Shown here in pieces: positions 53,142-63,634 of a stretch of 64,000 bases of DNA; position 1 is the stretch's first letter, and every line of letters starts with the position of its first letter. The notes below the pieces were generated by a model. It made no database searches. It was not told where the DNA came from and was given only the letters and a program-made list of their open reading frames with translations. The translations under genes and the position numbers were made by a program. This DNA is from Diplonema japonicum (lineage: Eukaryota; Euglenozoa; Diplonemea; Diplonemida; Diplonemidae), in assembly GCA_964019335.1 (NCBI GenBank), contig OZ025706.1:248001-312000 (forward strand), in the 5' to 3' direction.

Positions 53142-53860
53142 TCAGTCTGAAGAATGGGAGCGCCGCCTCGCGGGTATTGAGGCCTTGCTGCTCTGTTTTC
53201 GCGACATTCTGGCCTTCGTGCCTCCGAGAATTCGCCTCATCTCTTCCTGCTGCTTCTTGGTGAGGTTGGACTCGGGGCCCGCAGCAAGAAGAGACTTTAC
53301 AACTGTCTTCTGGTCTCCGTCACCATACTCGATCACAAGTTGCAACGGTGTCTTCCCGAGCTGGTCAAGAGTGTCCAAAGGGGCCCCGCTTTCTATCATG
53401 GCATCCACTAAATGGGCCCTGCCTTGGAGGCACGCCTGGTGCAGTGGGGACCTCTTAGTGCTTGCATCTTGTGTGGTCAACCAAGGGAGCGCCGTAGGCG
53501 TGGATAGCTTTCGTACAATCGAAGCATAAGAACCCTTGTGAAGCCATGCTGCATCCTCCGCTACTCTTTGTAGCATCGTCTTTTCTTCCCATGTTACGTT
53601 GATATCTGCGCCAGCTTCGATCAGCGCGCTCAGGATTGCGCCCTCAGCTGCGTCGACAGCCAAGTGTAGTGCTGTCTCCCCCGCTGTTCCTTTTTTGTCC
53701 AGGTCCGCACCCTTCGCCACCAAGACCTCGACCGTTCCTAAATTCCCCGCTTTTGCAGCCTTCATCACCGCAGTGTATTCGTTCTCTGTCTCGTCCGTGT
53801 CGTTCACCACCTGCGGGGCGCATAACCTAGCGATGATGTCCAGACCGATCGAGTCTTGCT

Positions 53861-53894
<34 letters not shown>

Positions 53895-56382
53895 CTTTCT
53901 TCTTCTTGCTACACCATACCGAAAATTCCTGCTTCTCAACGGCGACCATAAGCGCGGCGCGGCCCTCAAAATCTCTGTGATGGACCTCCATACCGGCATC
54001 CAAGAACTCCTTACACATCGCCACGAAACCTTTATTGGCCGCGATATGAAGCGGAGTGTACCCCTTCGGGTTAGGGAGGGAAATAAGCTGCGTTGGGGAG
54101 AGGTCACGATGGTGCCACATGACTGCCGGCGACGGGTGGAGGAGCGTGATGATGTGGTCGAGGCCGGGGCCTTCGGAAAACACAGGGGAGGCCGCCGCGA
54201 TGAGGAGAGCAGATCCTTCGTAAACCTCACAGAGCTTTGAGTCGAAAGGGTCTGCAGGGGCTGCACTATGTATTTCCGCAAGCTCTTCAAGTACTTCATT
54301 GGCGATCGCGTTGAAGAGTTTGATTGCGGGGGTCATTTCAGGTGGGGTTTCCCTGTCGTTGATCTGCGACTCAAGGAGCTCGGGAATGAGGGAGCTGTTG
54401 CGTTCCGCCACGACAACTTCTCCAGCGAGAACGGACAACACCTCCACACCCCCGACGGACGTGTTCTCCCAGAATGTTTTCCTGATGTTCTCAGCATTGA
54501 CATTGGATCGCATAGTGATTTCCGAGTTAATTGTCGTAACTATCTGTCTCATTCTGTTCTGCGCTTTTTCCGTCGCTTCCATAGCTTCCTTATAAAAGGA
54601 GGTTGTAAGCTCGGCGAGCTCAGGGAGCGGCCTCCATGAAACGTGAACAACGGTACCCGCCGAGCCCTCCTTCACCCTGTCTACACGGAAGTTTGAAAAG
54701 GGAGGCAGCAACACCTCTTCTTCCCGTGGGTAGAACGATAGGTCCAAGATGGGAATGCTCTCGTGGATTGATTTTATGACGACGCAAACACCGTCTCCGT
54801 CGCATGATGCGAACTGTTCCACTTCGCAGTTGGACTTGCTCGCGCGTAGAGGGGACGGCCACAGGATACCGGAACCCGTGGTGAGGTTTTTGTAATAGTT
54901 GACGAGGCCCATTTTAACGTGTTTGGATGCATGTGTGAGCTCCGGGTTTCCCTCGATCCCCTTACGGCTGACCGCACCGGCGATGGCGCTGAAAACCTTG
55001 ACCCACCGCCGCATGGACTTCCACGCAGACTGGTACCCTTCTTCCCCTTCGCTACCATTGTACAAAATGTGTAATGTTCTGTCAAAGATGTCCCTCAGCG
55101 TCGGGTTTCGTGTGTCGGCGATCTGTTCATGATAGTCCTTCCATTGACCGTCTGATGTCTCCACAACACGTGGTTCCGGTGCGTCTTTGAACCCAAGCAC
55201 ACGGTCGATGTCGGGGCCCTCGCCGGAGTACAACGCCAGGACTAATGAAGCAAGGCCGGTTCGTGTTGGAAATCTTCTCGAGCATTTTTCCCTCATCGCC
55301 TCGGAGACGCCGTATAATATGTTGAACTTCGCAGTTGATGGGCACAACGCGTTTGAATCCTCTTCCTCGGGGGTGACGAGGTTCTGCACGAGCTCGTCGA
55401 GGATGTCGCCCGGCTTGTCACGCCACATTTGAATAATCGTTTGGTAAATGACAGCGGCTCTGTGCAGCTTAGCATCGTCCTGCGATGTATAAGGAAAAGG
55501 GGTTACGTACAGACGTTCACGGCGCAGCGCGGACGTGTTCTTCGCCTTCGCTTCCATTTTTAATGTGTTGATGGTTGCCTCGGAGAAGGACAGTGTCGCT
55601 AACCCAACAAGCCGAACGTCCTTATACCCACCAAGGGATTCGTTGACAGCTTTGATGAACACGGGTGTTTTTAACGATTTGCGCTCAGTTTGTATGATGA
55701 GGTTGAAGACACCTTGCGCGTCTCGTACACCTGACTGGTGAGCGGTGGCTTGGCTATCGATGAGGTCGGATATAGGGAGGAAGCTTTGTTGTTCTTCGGC
55801 GAAGATTTTCGATCGAGACTGATGTTCTTGCTTTTCAAATTGAGCGGCGGCCTTCGCAAGCTCCTCGCCGTGTTGTCTCGCTCTGGCTTCGTGGGTCAGC
55901 TGTTGCTCCCGTTCCGTTTCCTCGGATTCTTCTATCGTTTCTCGTTCTTGTCCTTGTGTCGTTGCGATCCCTTTTCTCTCAGCGGTTTCATCGTTGCAGG
56001 AGTATTTTAGTAACAGGCACTGCTTGCACAGAGTGACCGTTTTTACACAATCCTCACACTGATACAGCCTCCTCCTCATGCCTGCGGCTGCCGATCCGTG
56101 GATTTTACAGACCTCGCATCTTATCCCAGCAACTTCGCTGGGTGCCAATACGTGTAAAATGTGATCTGTGTTTGTGGGGCACGTCATCTGGTTTTGCAAT
56201 GATTTGCTCTTTGGTGACACCAGCGACTCCCTTTTTAGTGAGGGCACGCGTGGGCTTTTTATGTTGTTACCTCCTGGGGAGCTTAGGCTTTTTCTTGCTC
56301 CGCTGGAATCGAGATCCTTCACAGATTTCCGGGGCGGACGAGAACCCGCAATGTTGTCAGGTGGAGGGGATGGAGTACTCAT
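53142..56382 (-). CDS. Zinc-finger / ADP-ribosyltransferase-like / ankyrin-repeat protein
   Basis: Exons 56382-53920 and 53858-53142 give 1059 residues. The N-terminus is basic and Ser-rich. A C1/B-box-like Cys-His finger lies at about 68-122 (CEVCKI, CEDCVKTVTLCKQC). A helical region follows, and about 440-570 shows features of an R-S-E type mono-ADP-ribosyltransferase fold: the ILWPSP..SKS region and the terminal REEEVLLPPFSNFRV, where E554-x-E556 fits the catalytic E-x-E. The expected upstream Arg is not clear (YYKN at that place), so activity is uncertain. At least five ankyrin repeats occupy about 770-1020 (YTPLHIAANKG, ETALHLAVDAA, SPLHQACLQGR). The 61-bp A-rich intron falls inside the ankyrin array. 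Probably a cytosolic regulatory protein. Confidence 0.75.
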
Positions 56383-56808
56383 TTTTTTTTTAAACTTATT
56401 TTCTTGATGATGGGAATAAAACAAAACAGAAAGCTTGTGGGGGGGGGGGGGCAAAAGTATAAAAAAACAACTAATCAATAATCAACCTCTCTCAATTGAA
56501 TTACATTCTTCTTTGCGGGGAGGGGGGGGGGTTTTTTTTCTTCTTCTTTTTTTTTTCCATTTTTTTTTTCACGCGACGGTTGTAAGAGAATTACGGCTGA
56601 TGTCAATAATGTTGGATAGACAAAAAAAAAACTCAAAGTGCAGGACAAACCCCCTCATGGAGGGCCGCCCTTGCAAAAAAAAAAAAAAAGAAAATCCAAA
56701 AGTATAGACTCGTCAACATTAATGACATAACAATCGTATTTTTTTTTTTTGTAAAAAAGCAGAATGTAGGAACTACGCTGCCACATCGTTCTTCTTTCTT
56801 TCTTTCTT

Positions 56809-56853
<45 letters not shown>

Positions 56854-57927
56854 GTAACTACAATAACACGAGTTTTCTGTTCATGAGACAAAAAAAAAAT
56901 AAAAAAAAAAGAGGGTGCACTATGATGTGGTACCCGCTTCTTCTTGTTTTTTTTTTTTTTTTAAAAACTTTTCTTTCATTGCCTTAAATAAAATATAATG
57001 ACTGATACCTAGTGGAATCAGCCCCTATTTTTTTTTTTTATTCATATCTACTGAACGATAACAAAGCACAAGGAACGAACACATGTGTAGGAGAAGGGTA
57101 GAAAAAAAAAGGGGGGGGAGAACAGGGACCCAACATTGGGTCCCCTTGATTTTACACCCACAGAGGTGGGGGGATATGGGAGACCCCTCCCTCCCTCCTC
57201 AGGGGAAAACAGGGGGGGGAAACAGGATACCAGCCTGCTTTATTTTTTTTTTCTCCCCTTGCAGTGCGCTCTAGAAAGGAGGGTAGTGGGGGGGGGGGAG
57301 GGGAATCGAAACATTAGCATTGACAAGATACACAACAAGAAGGGCACTTTTTTTTTTTTTTTTTTGTCATTCCTTCCTTCGAGCACTCAAGGATATCAAT
57401 ATCGGCTCAACGCACCCTTACAGTGTAGCGGCGGTCCATGGCCACACTGAGTAAAGCACCCAAAAAAGAATTTTATTCAAAACTTCACTAAACGTTTTTT
57501 TTTTTTTTTTTCCTTCTTCTTCTTTTTTTTATAGTATTCTTCGCTTTCAACCCTTGCTTTTTTTTTTTTTTTTTCCAACAAAGGGGAAATGTGCGGCTTC
57601 ACAAAGGTTCCCTAGCCAAATAGTGGTATTTTTTTTCTCTCTCCTTTTTTTTTTTTTTTTTTTTTTTTTGAATCGACTTTCAAAAAAAGAAAAAGCATGT
57701 GACGAAGACTCATTTTTTTCTTTCTCTTTTTTCTTTTTCTCCCCCCCCCCCCGCCCCTCCCATGAATTTCTTGGTGTGATTACCACAAACCCGATGAGTA
57801 TCGAAAGCGAAACGAAAATCTAACCAATTGGGAAGGGGGGAAAAAAAAAAGGGGGAGGGGGAGACAAAGAAAGCTCCAAAAGCTTACCACGTGAAGGGTA
57901 AAAAAAAAAAAAAAAAAAGAGTGGGTT
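56383..57927. other. Intergenic, homopolymer-rich
   Basis: Poly-T, A, G and C runs, repeat family D copy 2 (56631-56672) and a short perfect palindrome GGGACCCAA-CA-TTGGGTCCC (57125-57144). No gene supported. Confidence 0.6.
56631..56672. repeat. Dispersed repeat family D, copy 2
   Basis: ACTCAAAGTGCAGGACAAAC and a GAGGGCCGCCCT block; same orientation as 24614-24655 and followed by poly-A. Confidence 0.75.
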
Positions 57928-58603
57928 TCACCCTGGAGTGGAAGACACCCTCGAGGACGCGGTCCGAGGCGATTGTGTCAGATTGTGTTCCAACAGAACG
58001 CTGGTGATCACTTCTTGGGGTATTAACATGTTCTTGAGGGCGGTAAGGCGTTCCTCTGCCCATTGGTTGCCCACCGGGTCATTGAGGAGCTCGGCAAGAT
58101 CTTTTCCAAATAGTTGTCTTGCCTCTTCTTTGTACCGGCGCAGAGTTGTTTCGGCTTCTTCTGCTATGGTCTGTGAAGCCTTGAGCCGTGCTTCAAGAGC
58201 ACGGGCAAGTTGTATGGAAGCCTCGGAGAGTTCATTGTTACTAGCAGTGCGGAGGTTTATGCTCAAAATTCCGGTTTTAACTTTTCTCTCAGCGCCAAGA
58301 AGGCATTCGTAAAATCCTTCCAGTCCTCCATCTACGTCGCCGTAAACCCGTTTCCACGGGCTGGTTATCACTACTAAATGTTTCCCCGTGAACCTTATTC
58401 CTTGCAGGTCGCTCAGAGAGATGACCCTAAACTTGTTCGAGAAGGTACATTCCTCCTTTATTGCTCGTTTGTACAGACTAAGGAGCCGGCGTTTCTTATC
58501 TGGCAATACATCTACTGAGCTGGAGGGGTTTTTTTTTTTTTTTTTTTTTTTTTTTCTTTCCATACCATACAGCCAGTGGTGCTTCACTGGCTATGCTGTG
58601 CAT
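57928..58603 (-). CDS. Hypothetical protein, 209 aa
   Basis: Exons 58603-58566 and 58519-57928, joined by a 46-bp A-rich intron that starts GTATGG and ends CCAG. The ATG at 58603 is the only one that gives an open frame through the junction. The N-terminal half looks beta-rich (FRVISLSDLQGIRFTGKHLVVI). The C-terminal half is a charged helix or coiled coil (LARALEARLKASQTIAEEAE), ending in a Ser/Thr-rich tail. No family recognised. It lies directly downstream of the NTF2-like pair in transcription order. Confidence 0.65.
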
Positions 58604-58947
58604 TTCATTTTGGTTGATTTTTTTTTCCCCTCCCACTTTTTTTTTGTTTTGTTTTTGTTTTCCGCTTTTTTTTTTTTTGTTTTTGTTTTCATCCCCCCGT
58701 TTCGTTTACGTGGCACAGACCTTCCATAAGAAAACGAAAGGTACTTGGCACCATCGCGTGGATGTGTTGCCAAAAAAAAAAAAAAAAATAGCACGAGAAA
58801 CAAAAAAAAAGTAGAATAAAACAAATGACAGATACAGTCATGATGTGAAGGAGAGGGACAAAAAAAAAAAAAAAAAAAAAGAGTGATGCAAATCCACCAC
58901 CCCCCAATTCTACTTCTTTTTTTTTTTTTTCTTCTTCCTTTTTTTTC

Positions 58948-59469
58948 TTAGTCGTCCAGTTTTGTCCATCGGAAATTCTCATGCGTAATCCAGTACCTGA
59001 TTTTTTTTTTTTCCCCCTCCCCTGCATACTTCGCTTTCTCGTTGCATTTTTCTTTCCAAATTATGAGGGTCTGTGTATACCCTCGTGAAGTCTCCTCGGC
59101 ATAGCGGCACGTGCCTGTGACCAAAGCGAGAGCGTGGCTGTCGTCCACTATTGGCTGGACGTCCAAAGTTCTGATGACGTGTTTAGTTTTCACGTCTAAA
59201 AATTGTTGCACGAGCTTATCGACCCCGTCAAGTGTCAGAGAGTGGCCGTTCCAGGTTATCGACGACCCGGGCTTGTACAGATAATACAATTTTGAGTGCT
59301 TCTCCTGCACCCCATTCGCTCCCACTCTTATTTCCAGTCTGTCTTCTCCGACTCCAGAGTCCCATGATTTATTATATACGCTCTCCAACAGCAACCTCAC
59401 ATCTTTGCTCAGCTGGCTTATCTGCTTGTTGGTGAGCCCACTGTTGTTGCTATTGCTGCCAAGCTCCAT
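58948..59469 (-). CDS. NTF2-like domain protein, tandem copy 1
   Basis: 162 residues from exons 59469-59030 and 58996-58948; the 33-bp intron is the shortest in the window. NTF2 fold features: an N-terminal helix (LLLESVYNKSWD), YYLYKPGSSITWNG, a helix LVQQFLDV, then HVIRTLDVQPIVD and LALVTGTC, and a C-terminal FRWTKLDD. The pattern is that of NTF2 and of the mRNA-export cofactor NXT1/p15; HENFRW at the end favours NXT-like. Nuclear transport or mRNA export is the likely role. Its neighbour at 59742-60284 is a paralogue with the intron at the same codon and phase. Confidence 0.82.
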   Translation of the reverse strand: MELGSNSNNSGLTNKQISQLSKDVRLLLESVYNKSWDSGVGEDRLEIRVGANGVQEKHSKLYYLYKPGSSITWNGHSLTLDGVDKLVQQFLDVKTKHVIRTLDVQPIVDDSHALALVTGTCRYAEETSRGYTQTLIIWKEKCNEKAKYAGEGEKKKIRYWITHENFRWTKLDD

Positions 59470-59492
59470 TTTTTTTTTTTTTTTTGTTGTTG

Positions 59493-59523
<31 letters not shown>

Positions 59524-59741
59524 CATGAAAGCACCCCGAGAAAAAAAAAAAAAAAAAAAAAGGTGACCGCGGAGCCGCTAGGGTAGGGCGAATGGCAAAC
59601 CAGCCAGATAGAACCAGCTAGAATAATAAACAAACAAAAAAAAAAAAAAAAAAAAAAAAAACACTTCAACTTTCTTTTTTTTTCTTTTATTTTCTTCACC
59701 CGCGACACTATTTCTTTTTTTAAAACATTTTTTTTTTTTTT

Positions 59742-59781
59742 TTAAATCCACCGGAAATTATCATGTATAATCCAATGCCTG

Positions 59782-59823
<42 letters not shown>

Positions 59824-60282
59824 CCCTCTTCAAAATCACCATACATAGACCGATCTGGGTCGGTAGCGTGTGTTTCCTTCCATATGATTAGCATGTGTGA
59901 AAACTTCCGTTTTGTCTCGTCGCTGTACGTGCACACTCCCGTGGCTGTGACGAGGCTGTGGTTATTCTCCAACACAGGCTGCACGTCCAAGGATGTGATG
60001 ACATGCTTCGTTTTGATATTGATGGTGTGCTGGATAAGCGCGTCCACCCCCTCTTTATTAATCACGTTACCGTTCCACGAAATGCTGGCGTCAGGTCTGT
60101 ACAGAAAGTACACCTTGGCGTGTTTCTCCACAACCCCCGTTGCATTGGGCCTCGACTCAAGTCTGCTCTCCCCTATCCCTCCATCCCAAGCAGCATAGTA
60201 ATGCCGCTCAAGCAGCTTTTTCGCGTCACCGGTCCTCTTTTCTATGTCTTTTCGGACCTCAATATCGGATTTTATTTCCGTC

Positions 60283-60284
<2 letters not shown>
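59742..60284 (-). CDS. NTF2-like domain protein, tandem copy 2
   Basis: 158 residues from exons 60284-59845 and 59778-59742, separated by a 66-bp intron that is mostly poly-A. Features parallel copy 1: LLERHYYAAWDGG, YFLYRPDASISWNG, HVITSLDVQPVLE, LVTATGVC, and a C-terminal HDNFRWI. Exon 1 is 440 bp in both genes and both introns are phase 2 after codon 146, so they are a tandem duplication. Role probably in nuclear export (NXT1/NTF2 type); the two may be heterodimer partners or redundant. Confidence 0.82.
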
Positions 60285-60320
<36 letters not shown>

Positions 60321-60374
60321 CCCTATATTCAAACTACTGTGAGGAAAAAAAAAAAAGAAAAAAAAAATTTTCTT

Positions 60375-60884
60375 TTACAAATTGTTGAACAGTAAATCGC
60401 AAAAGGTGTCGAAGTCTGTTTGGTCGAGTACCATCTGTAGATACCCTGCCACTAAACCTCCTTTTTTCATCGTTTCCTCGCACTCTTTGTAGAATGACTC
60501 CTCTGAGATCTTCTCGAGTGTGCAGTGACGTGTTAAGCATTTCTCGAAGGCCTCGAGGAACTTCTGGTAGATGACCATAACCTCGTTGGGCTTCTCCGAC
60601 GCAGAGGTGATGGTGTGCCGCATTGCGAGTGTAATGCCCTCCTCTTTCGCCCACGTCCTCCACTTTTCTTTCCACTCCTCCGACATCAAGTCCCCCACCA
60701 GCTTCTCAATAACGCTCGGCTCCGGGAGGGGGGGGGTGGCTTGCTGCCCGGGTGGCAACGGGACGTCCCCCATGTTCGAGAGCCCCGCCTTCAACCGTGC
60801 GATTTCTTTATCCTCGTTTGTGAGATCGCCGCCAGCAAGCTTAATTGGCCCGGAAGGGGGTTGCCACCCTCGAAGGGACGACAT
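60375..60884 (-). CDS. BART-domain (ARL2-binding-protein-like) protein
   Basis: 169 residues, single exon. After a Pro/Gly-rich N-terminus of about 50 residues, an all-helical domain begins LVGDLMSEEWKEKWRTWA and includes IYQKFLEAFEKCL, SEESFYKECEE and MVLDQTDFDTFCDLL. This is the BART pattern of ARL2BP and CFAP36, where the C-terminal TDF..F..L block is the best marker. Such proteins bind ARL2/ARL3 GTPases in ciliary and tubulin-related trafficking. Orthology (ARL2BP versus CFAP36) not resolved; the length matches ARL2BP. Confidence 0.7.
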   Translation of the reverse strand: MSSLRGWQPPSGPIKLAGGDLTNEDKEIARLKAGLSNMGDVPLPPGQQATPPLPEPSVIEKLVGDLMSEEWKEKWRTWAKEEGITLAMRHTITSASEKPNEVMVIYQKFLEAFEKCLTRHCTLEKISEESFYKECEETMKKGGLVAGYLQMVLDQTDFDTFCDLLFNNL

Positions 60885-61042
60885 GGTACGTGTGTGTTTA
60901 TTATCCCTTTCCCCCTATACTGAGCTGTTGCGTACATACACAAACTAAAAGAAAAAAAAAATTTTTTTTTCTAAATGGGAGAACATATGGGAGAGAATAA
61001 GAATCTCAGCGTTTTTTTTTTTTTTTTCTTTTTTTTTTCCGC

Positions 61043-62017
61043 TCAATAATTCGGTCCATCTGGCAAGATAGTGTCCATCAACAGCTCCCCTAATAACGAC
61101 GGGAGGAACCAGAAGTTCACAGCGATGTTGACAGACGACTCATGGTGGACTTGGTGCCACCAATGCGCAGGCACGAAGAGTATTTCCCCAGCGTGTACAG
61201 TCGCACTGGCGGGCACAGCCGAAGCAAAGTCAGGGAACGCGCTGAGGTCCGGGTTGGCCGGGTCGAGCTGCGAGAAATGCCGGTTTATCCCTGTTTTGGG
61301 GTACAAAAAATCGGTTTGAAAAGGGTCGTAAAGAGTAACTTTCCTCGTTCCTTGAATCTGGCAGAGGATGTTGTCCCACTGGTCATGGTGGAGGGGGGAT
61401 ACCTGCCCACCGGCACCAACCCACAACTGCGTTTTGTCAAGGTTCAAATCATCCGTAAATTCCGGAGAAGAAGCGTCAGCGTCCAGCCTGGGAAACTGTT
61501 TGATATCCTCTTCGGCAAGGTAAAAATCAACCTTTCTGTCGTTTTTCTTGAAAACGTCTAAAAACTCCGCCACTGTCATTCTGACTTTCTTCAACCCTTC
61601 GTTGCTGTAGAATCTGTTTGAGGTGCTGGTTTCCACACCTACAACATCGTCGCCAGCCTGTTCTCTTAAGAACGACAAGTCCCAGGGTTTGTTGCTCTTT
61701 GTGCATTTTATGTCAGGGTTTGATAGGATGAACGGTTTGCACCCTTTGACGTAATCGTCAAAAACTACCTTGTCTATGTGTGTCAGTCTCTCTATTTTTC
61801 CCTCTGGTAAGAATGTAGCCCCTGTCCCTGGTTTTACAAATTCGTTCATGTTATCAGCCAGTGCTTTTCTCAGCCGTGTTAGCTGCTCCTTTTGAGCCCT
61901 CCTCAGGTTTTGTTTGGCATCCCCGCCCACCAACACCCACCACAACCCTATTATCATTAAAATTGCACCAAGTGACTTGCCGTACCTTGCTGCTTTGGGG
62001 TTGCTTCTGAAGGGCAT
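61043..62017 (-). CDS. Membrane-anchored JmjC-domain oxygenase
   Basis: 324 residues, single exon, predicted Fe(II)/2-oxoglutarate-dependent hydroxylase. An N-terminal signal anchor (about 15-31, basic before it) suggests type II orientation in the endomembrane system. The JmjC/cupin core has the facial triad: H210-x-D212 in PLHHDQWDN and H288 in PAHWWHQV. K226 in GTRKVTLY is the probable 2OG-binding Lys. Closest in pattern to JMJD7/HSPBAP1/FIH-type protein hydroxylases rather than histone demethylases. The TM anchor is unusual for that group. ATG at 62017 follows a poly-A leader. Confidence 0.88.
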   Translation of the reverse strand: MPFRSNPKAARYGKSLGAILMIIGLWWVLVGGDAKQNLRRAQKEQLTRLRKALADNMNEFVKPGTGATFLPEGKIERLTHIDKVVFDDYVKGCKPFILSNPDIKCTKSNKPWDLSFLREQAGDDVVGVETSTSNRFYSNEGLKKVRMTVAEFLDVFKKNDRKVDFYLAEEDIKQFPRLDADASSPEFTDDLNLDKTQLWVGAGGQVSPLHHDQWDNILCQIQGTRKVTLYDPFQTDFLYPKTGINRHFSQLDPANPDLSAFPDFASAVPASATVHAGEILFVPAHWWHQVHHESSVNIAVNFWFLPSLLGELLMDTILPDGPNY

Positions 62018-62085
62018 TTTTTTTTTTTTTTTTTTTGTTCCCTCCCCCTTTTTTCTTTTTTTATTTTAGGGTTGGGTTTTGCGGG

Positions 62086-62117
<32 letters not shown>

Positions 62118-63170
62118 GGTAACGAGTGTTAAATAATGGCTCATTTGGCGGCAAGTAAGTCGTTTTTGCGGGTTTGCGGATTTCACTCTTCGTCATTTGG
62201 GTCACTGCTGTTTTTTTCCTCACACGGGCCAGCTTTTTTTTTGGGGGGGGGATTTTCTTAAGGCAATACGGGGTAGCTATTTCGCCGTGGCATTTTAAGG
62301 GGAAGTAGTACCCTCCCAGATTTTTCAAGGGGTTGGGTACATTTTTTTTTCCCCCACAACGAGGCCCATTTAGTGAAGAAAACGACGAAGAGTGAAATAA
62401 AAAAGTTTTTTGGGGGGAAAAAAAAATACCAGAATGGAAAAGAAGAAAAGGAAGAGGAGCAAAAGGAGACAGGATGCGATGTAAAAGGCGCTTGTAAGCG
62501 CAAACATCATCGCCCCTTTTTGTCACCCTCTCCCCCTCCGCCTAGAGATTGTCACAAGATATCTCGGACAAGTTGCAAGGGAATAAGAAAAAAAAGAAGA
62601 GAAAAACAAAGAAGGAGCAGAGCTGTGTAATATAGTAATATTTAGTCCTTCTGGTTTTTTCTTTTTTTTTTTTCCCCTTCTCCCCAACTAAACTTGCCCT
62701 TGCTCTATATGTTACAAAGAATGAAGAAGAAGAAGAAGAAGAGGGAATCTGTTTCTGCCAAAAAGCTGTTACTTTTTGATCCCCCCCGCGCGCAGATTTT
62801 CAAGCAAAATAAAATAATTTTTTATGACTATATGTCCTTGTTGTTCGCGAGCAAAAAAAGATTTAAAAAAAAAAAAAGATGCATTTTTTTTTTCCTTTTC
62901 TTTTCTGGGGCTCGGCCAAGTTGCATATCGTTATAAAATCATTTTCTGAAGAAATTAAAATATTTTGTAAGGAATATTTTGTAAAGAAAAAAAAAAGAAA
63001 AAAAGAAAAAAAAACAGAAATAGAATTTGAATCTATGATTTTTTTTTTTTTTTTTTTTTCCCCTTTTCTTTTTTCTCTTCAGGGGCTAGTCAGTACCCGA
63101 GAAAAAAAAGAAGAAACAAAAGAGAAAAAAGAGAAAAAAAAAAATGGCAGTTCCGAAATACATAACAGAC

Positions 63171-63217
<47 letters not shown>

Positions 63218-63431
63218 GTCTCGCTTGTTGCTTGACGCACTAGGGTCTTGTCCCTGAGCTTTCGAGTCGTTGCTCGGCCACTTTGTAAAGTGGTGTCCGA
63301 GAGTTCCGTTTCAACCAAACACTTTACGAGTTTATCATGAGGAAGCATTCCGCCCATTCACTGTAAAGCTGTATCGTTGCCGGGCCAGATCGGTAGGCTC
63401 CCTTCTTTGCACTATGGGTTTTTCTTTTTTC

Positions 63432-63467
<36 letters not shown>

Positions 63468-63478
63468 TTTTGCTGGAA

Positions 63479-63509
<31 letters not shown>

Positions 63510-63634
63510 CTACTGTAAAACTGTAGTTAATTACACAACGAATAAAGAAAACACAATGTCGCACCAAATCCCTATCGTCCAACAAAGGAGACACAGAAAT
63601 ATTATAAAAAAAAAAAAAAAAAAAAAATCCAAAA
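62018..63634. other. Intergenic, homopolymer-rich
   Basis: Poly-A/T runs up to about 40 nt, a GAA microsatellite near 62720-62740 and a non-repetitive island at about 63214-63420 with no coding or RNA signature I recognise. Confidence 0.6.

Noticed and set aside
57125-57144. Perfect palindrome GGGACCCAA-CA-TTGGGTCCC
   Set aside because: Single short copy in low-complexity DNA; no neighbouring gene or element to give it a role.
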